A DNA stretch of 64,000 nt from Muricauda sp. MAR_2010_75 (GTDB lineage Bacteria > Bacteroidota > Bacteroidia > Flavobacteriales > Flavobacteriaceae), in contig NZ_JQNJ01000001.1 in NCBI RefSeq assembly GCF_000745185.1, positions 3,268,501 to 3,332,500 of the forward strand. Direction: 5' to 3'. Positions 61,442 to 64,000 of this stretch are shown here, piece by piece. How positions within the stretch are numbered: the stretch's first letter is position 1; each line of letters begins with the position of its first letter. The notes beneath the pieces are model-generated. The model did no database searches. It was not told the origin of the DNA and saw only the letters and a list, made by a program, of their open reading frames with translations. The translations under genes were made by a program, and so were the position numbers.

Positions 61442-62752
61442 ATGAAAACAATAGATAGTATCCCCACTTCCAAAATTCAACGTGCTACAAAACTGGTCCA
61501 GACCGGTGCCAAAGTAGGTGTGAATTACCTCAAGTATTATGGCAACAAAATAACCACTTCGGAAAAAGAGGCCAAGGAAAAACTCGACCAAGACAATGCG
61601 GAGGATATTTATGGTGGCCTCAAAGAACTAAAGGGCAGTGCCCTAAAAGTGGCCCAAATGCTGAGTATGGAGAAGAATATGTTGCCGCAAGCCTATGTGG
61701 AAAAGTTCTCGCTCTCCCAGTTTTCAGTGCCACCGCTGTCAGCGCCCTTGGTAAACAAAACCTTTAAAAGATATTTTGGAAAGTCTCCATCCGCGGTTTA
61801 CGATTCTTTCAATCCCGAAGCTGTCCATGGTGCCAGTATTGGACAGGTACACCAAGCCGAAAAAGATGGAAAGAAACTGGCCGTAAAGATTCAATATCCA
61901 GGTGTCTCTGAAAGTATTGCCGCAGATTTGGCCATGGTTAAACCCATCGCCTTAAAAATGTTCAACATTAAGGGAAAGGATAGTGACAAGTATTTTAAAG
62001 AGGTCAGGGACAAGTTACTGGAAGAGACCAATTATTTGTTGGAAGTTGAACAGAGCCAGGCCATTGTAGAAGCTTGTAAGCACTTGCCCAACATCAAATT
62101 TCCTAGTTATTATACGGATCTTTCTTCAGAAAAGGTAATAACCATGGACTGGATGGAGGGAGAACACCTGTCCGAATTTACGGCGCACAATTCCAACACC
62201 CATATTTCCAATACCTTGGGGCAGGCACTTTGGGATTTTTATATGTACCAAATTCATAAATTGAAAAGTGTACATGCAGACCCCCATCCGGGCAATTTTT
62301 TGGTCTCGAAGGATAATGAACTTGTGGTTTTGGACTTTGGATGCATAAAGACCATACCCGATTCGTTTTACATTCCCTATTTTGAATTGGCTAAAAAGGA
62401 GAATATTTCCAATCCGGAATTTTTTGAAAAGAAACTTTTTGAACTGGAAATTCTACGTCCAGATGATTCCCCAGGGGAAATCGAGTTCTTTACAGCCATG
62501 TTCCAGGAAATGTTGAGCCTATTCACCCAACCTTTCCATAATGAGGTGTTTGATTTTTCTGATGAAGTCTTTTTTGGAAAAATCACCGAATTGGGAAAAA
62601 AATATGCCCAAAACACCGAACTCCGTCGAATGAATGGAAATAGGGGATCTAAACACTTTATTTACATCAACAGAACTTTTTTTGGCCTTTACAATCTTTT
62701 GCATGAACTTAAAGCAAGTCAAATTAAGATCAATAATTATATTTTGTTGTAA
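61442..62752 (+). CDS. AarF/ABC1/UbiB-family kinase-like protein
   Basis: A 436-residue protein. The ABC1 family marks are ELKGSALKVAQMLSMEKNML (the KxGQ region, here KVAQ), VHGASIGQVHQA (the Ala-rich loop), LAVKIQYPGV, the catalytic loop VHADPHPGNFL and the metal-binding VVLDFGCIKT. The family binds ATP atypically and supports isoprenoid quinone synthesis or lipid transport. The gene starts on the base after the TetR stop and overlaps the flavin reductase ATG by one base. The target is not known. Confidence 0.88.
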   Translation: MKTIDSIPTSKIQRATKLVQTGAKVGVNYLKYYGNKITTSEKEAKEKLDQDNAEDIYGGLKELKGSALKVAQMLSMEKNMLPQAYVEKFSLSQFSVPPLSAPLVNKTFKRYFGKSPSAVYDSFNPEAVHGASIGQVHQAEKDGKKLAVKIQYPGVSESIAADLAMVKPIALKMFNIKGKDSDKYFKEVRDKLLEETNYLLEVEQSQAIVEACKHLPNIKFPSYYTDLSSEKVITMDWMEGEHLSEFTAHNSNTHISNTLGQALWDFYMYQIHKLKSVHADPHPGNFLVSKDNELVVLDFGCIKTIPDSFYIPYFELAKKENISNPEFFEKKLFELEILRPDDSPGEIEFFTAMFQEMLSLFTQPFHNEVFDFSDEVFFGKITELGKKYAQNTELRRMNGNRGSKHFIYINRTFFGLYNLLHELKASQIKINNYILL

Positions 62753-63381
62753 TGAAGTGTTTTACACAATCGGACTTAAGTTCTTTGGATGGATTGTATC
62801 GAATAAACTTGATCAATGGACTCTCTGGGTTTAAATCAGCCAATTTAATAGGGACCATTTCTGAGGATGGAAACGAGAATGTGGCAATTTTCAGTTCTGT
62901 GATTCATTTGGGATCGGACCCTCCGATTTTGGGATTTATCCATAGGCCCATCACAGCTGAAGGAAACACCTACGAAAATATAAAGCAGACAGGATTCTAT
63001 ACCATCAACCATCTTTCCAAAGAGCTTATGGAAGATGGCCACCATACATCTGCAAAGTATGAAAGGGATGTGTCAGAGTTTGACATGACCAGCTTAAAAT
63101 CAGAGTATCTGGAAGATTTTAGAGCCCCGTTTGTGGCACAAGCCCCTATTAAAATAGCCATGAAATATCTGGAAGAATACCCCATAGCATTCAATGGCAC
63201 CATTTTAATGGTTGGCGAAATCACCGCTGTTTATATGGAAGATGCTTTATTGGGAGTTGATGGGTTTGTTGATCTTTCCAAAGGAAATGTAGTGGCCGTA
63301 AATGGGCCAGACGGTTATGCACTTACAAAATTGGAGAATAGATATCCATTTCAATACCCCAAGCAGATAGCTAAAAAATAA
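62752..63381 (+). CDS. Flavin reductase-like FMN-binding protein
   Basis: A 209-residue protein with the flavin reductase-like split barrel: LNGLSGFKSANLIGTISEDG-like start (SGFKSANLIGTISEDG), NVAIFSSVIHLGSDPPILGF, IHRPITAEGNTYENIKQTGF and YTINHLSKELMED. FMN binds in the HLGSDPP region. Family members reduce flavin with NAD(P)H or act as FMN-dependent oxidoreductases. It overlaps the UbiB-like gene by one base and precedes the next gene by 8 bp. Confidence 0.85.
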   Translation: MKCFTQSDLSSLDGLYRINLINGLSGFKSANLIGTISEDGNENVAIFSSVIHLGSDPPILGFIHRPITAEGNTYENIKQTGFYTINHLSKELMEDGHHTSAKYERDVSEFDMTSLKSEYLEDFRAPFVAQAPIKIAMKYLEEYPIAFNGTILMVGEITAVYMEDALLGVDGFVDLSKGNVVAVNGPDGYALTKLENRYPFQYPKQIAKK

Positions 63382-63389
63382 GATGTACT

Positions 63390-64000
63390 ATGCGGATATT
63401 GGTGACGGGAACAACAGGGTATATTGCCAAGAGATTGGTGTTGAACCTACTGGAAAAAGATCACCGAATAATCTGTTGTGTTCGTGATTTAAACCGTATT
63501 CCCGACGAAATTGAATCCAAAAAAGGCATTGAATTCATTAAAGTGGATTTTTTGGATACTCAAGATGTGGTTTTTCCTGAAGATATAGACGTCGCCTACT
63601 ACCTCATTCATTCCATGGCGGCCACGGGGGATGATTTTGCCGATATGGAGAAACAATGTGCGCAAAATTTCAAGAGTTTGGTTGAAAAAACAGCCTGTCA
63701 ACAGGTTATTTATTTGGGAGGTATTGTAAACGATGAATCGCTATCAAAACACCTAAAATCTCGATTGGCCGTTGAGAATACCTTAAAATCGGATGTGTAT
63801 GCATTGACGACTTTTAGGGCCGGTATCATTGTGGGGAGTGGTAGCGCTTCCTTTGAAATTATCCGGGACATTGTTGAAAAACTGCCGGTAATGGTGGCCC
63901 CTAAATGGTTGAACACCCGAACGCAGCCTTTGGCCATACGTGATGTACTTCAATTCTTGGAAAGGGCAGCGGGAACAGATGAGGTAATGAACCAATCATT
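63390..64000 (+). CDS. NAD(P)-binding protein, NmrA/atypical SDR-like (truncated by window end)
   Basis: ATG 63,390 opens a frame that stays open to the end of the window (about 203 residues seen). The N-terminus RILVTGTTGYIAKRLVLNLL is the TGxxGxx NAD(P)-binding motif, followed by IICCVRDLNRIPD, VDFLDTQDVVFPED, DVAYYLIHSMAATGD and VIYLGGIVND, the pattern of atypical SDR proteins that carry a C-terminal membrane part in many bacteria. It is the fourth gene of the TetR-UbiB-flavin reductase operon. The C-terminal half is beyond the window. Confidence 0.8.
   Translation, partial: MRILVTGTTGYIAKRLVLNLLEKDHRIICCVRDLNRIPDEIESKKGIEFIKVDFLDTQDVVFPEDIDVAYYLIHSMAATGDDFADMEKQCAQNFKSLVEKTACQQVIYLGGIVNDESLSKHLKSRLAVENTLKSDVYALTTFRAGIIVGSGSASFEIIRDIVEKLPVMVAPKWLNTRTQPLAIRDVLQFLERAAGTDEVMNQS

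Noticed and set aside
1..64000. CRISPR array
   Set aside because: I saw no series of regularly spaced repeats of 25-40 bases and no cas genes.

Overview
The window looks like a chromosome segment from a (probably marine) Flavobacteriaceae member of the Bacteroidota. Supporting signs are a low-GC sequence, a SusC/SusD pair with a hybrid two-component regulator, Bacteroidota-style promoters (TAnnTTTG -7 boxes), and tyrosine recombinases and Mob proteins of the Bacteroidota type. No species can be named from sequence reading alone.

Region 1 (1-16,265, + strand) is one long, tightly packed biosynthetic operon cut by the window's left edge. It opens with an export block (FtsX-like permease end, LolA-like periplasmic protein, outer-membrane barrel, ABC ATPase). 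The rest is a type II fatty-acid/polyene-like synthase (ketosynthase, a catalytically dead ketosynthase-like partner, ketoreductase, dehydratase, FAD oxidoreductase, two hotdog thioesterases), three family-2 glycosyltransferases, a PIG-L amide deacetylase and three divergent proteins resembling butirosin acyltransferase BtrH. I infer that the product is an N-acylated amino-sugar conjugate that is exported. A CAAX-protease-like gene and a stand-alone SDR follow.

Region 2 (about 18,900-28,173) is a mobilizable element: relaxase and MobC, a candidate oriT hairpin, an operon encoding TIR, SLOG and ThsB-type TIR proteins (a Thoeris-like anti-phage candidate), an AlbA_2/Schlafen-like gene, a small HTH protein and a tyrosine integrase. 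Next to the integrase lies the 3' half of a tRNA-Arg(TCT)-like sequence.

Region 3 (28,152-37,188) is a second, abutting island with its own integrase. It is bounded by 22-bp direct repeats of the tRNA 3' end. Its cargo is a sulfide-handling set: sulfide:quinone oxidoreductase, cytochrome bd oxidase (cydAB), a persulfide-dioxygenase-like MBL/rhodanese protein and a 1-Cys peroxiredoxin. Each of its three transcription units is headed by the palindrome GTAAC-N4-GTTAC at the same distance from a -7 box, so the cargo looks like one regulon.

Region 4 (37,406-50,538) is a polysaccharide utilisation locus: HTCS regulator, SusC, SusD, GH130 enzyme, MFS transporter and a large lipoprotein of unknown activity.

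Region 5 (51,108-64,000) is ordinary chromosome: a YghX-like hydrolase, an MFS exporter, exonuclease III, a PAS histidine kinase, a TetR-controlled ABC/HlyD/TolC export operon whose ABC protein has lost its ATPase motifs, and a second TetR operon with a UbiB-like kinase, a flavin reductase and a truncated NAD(P)-binding protein.
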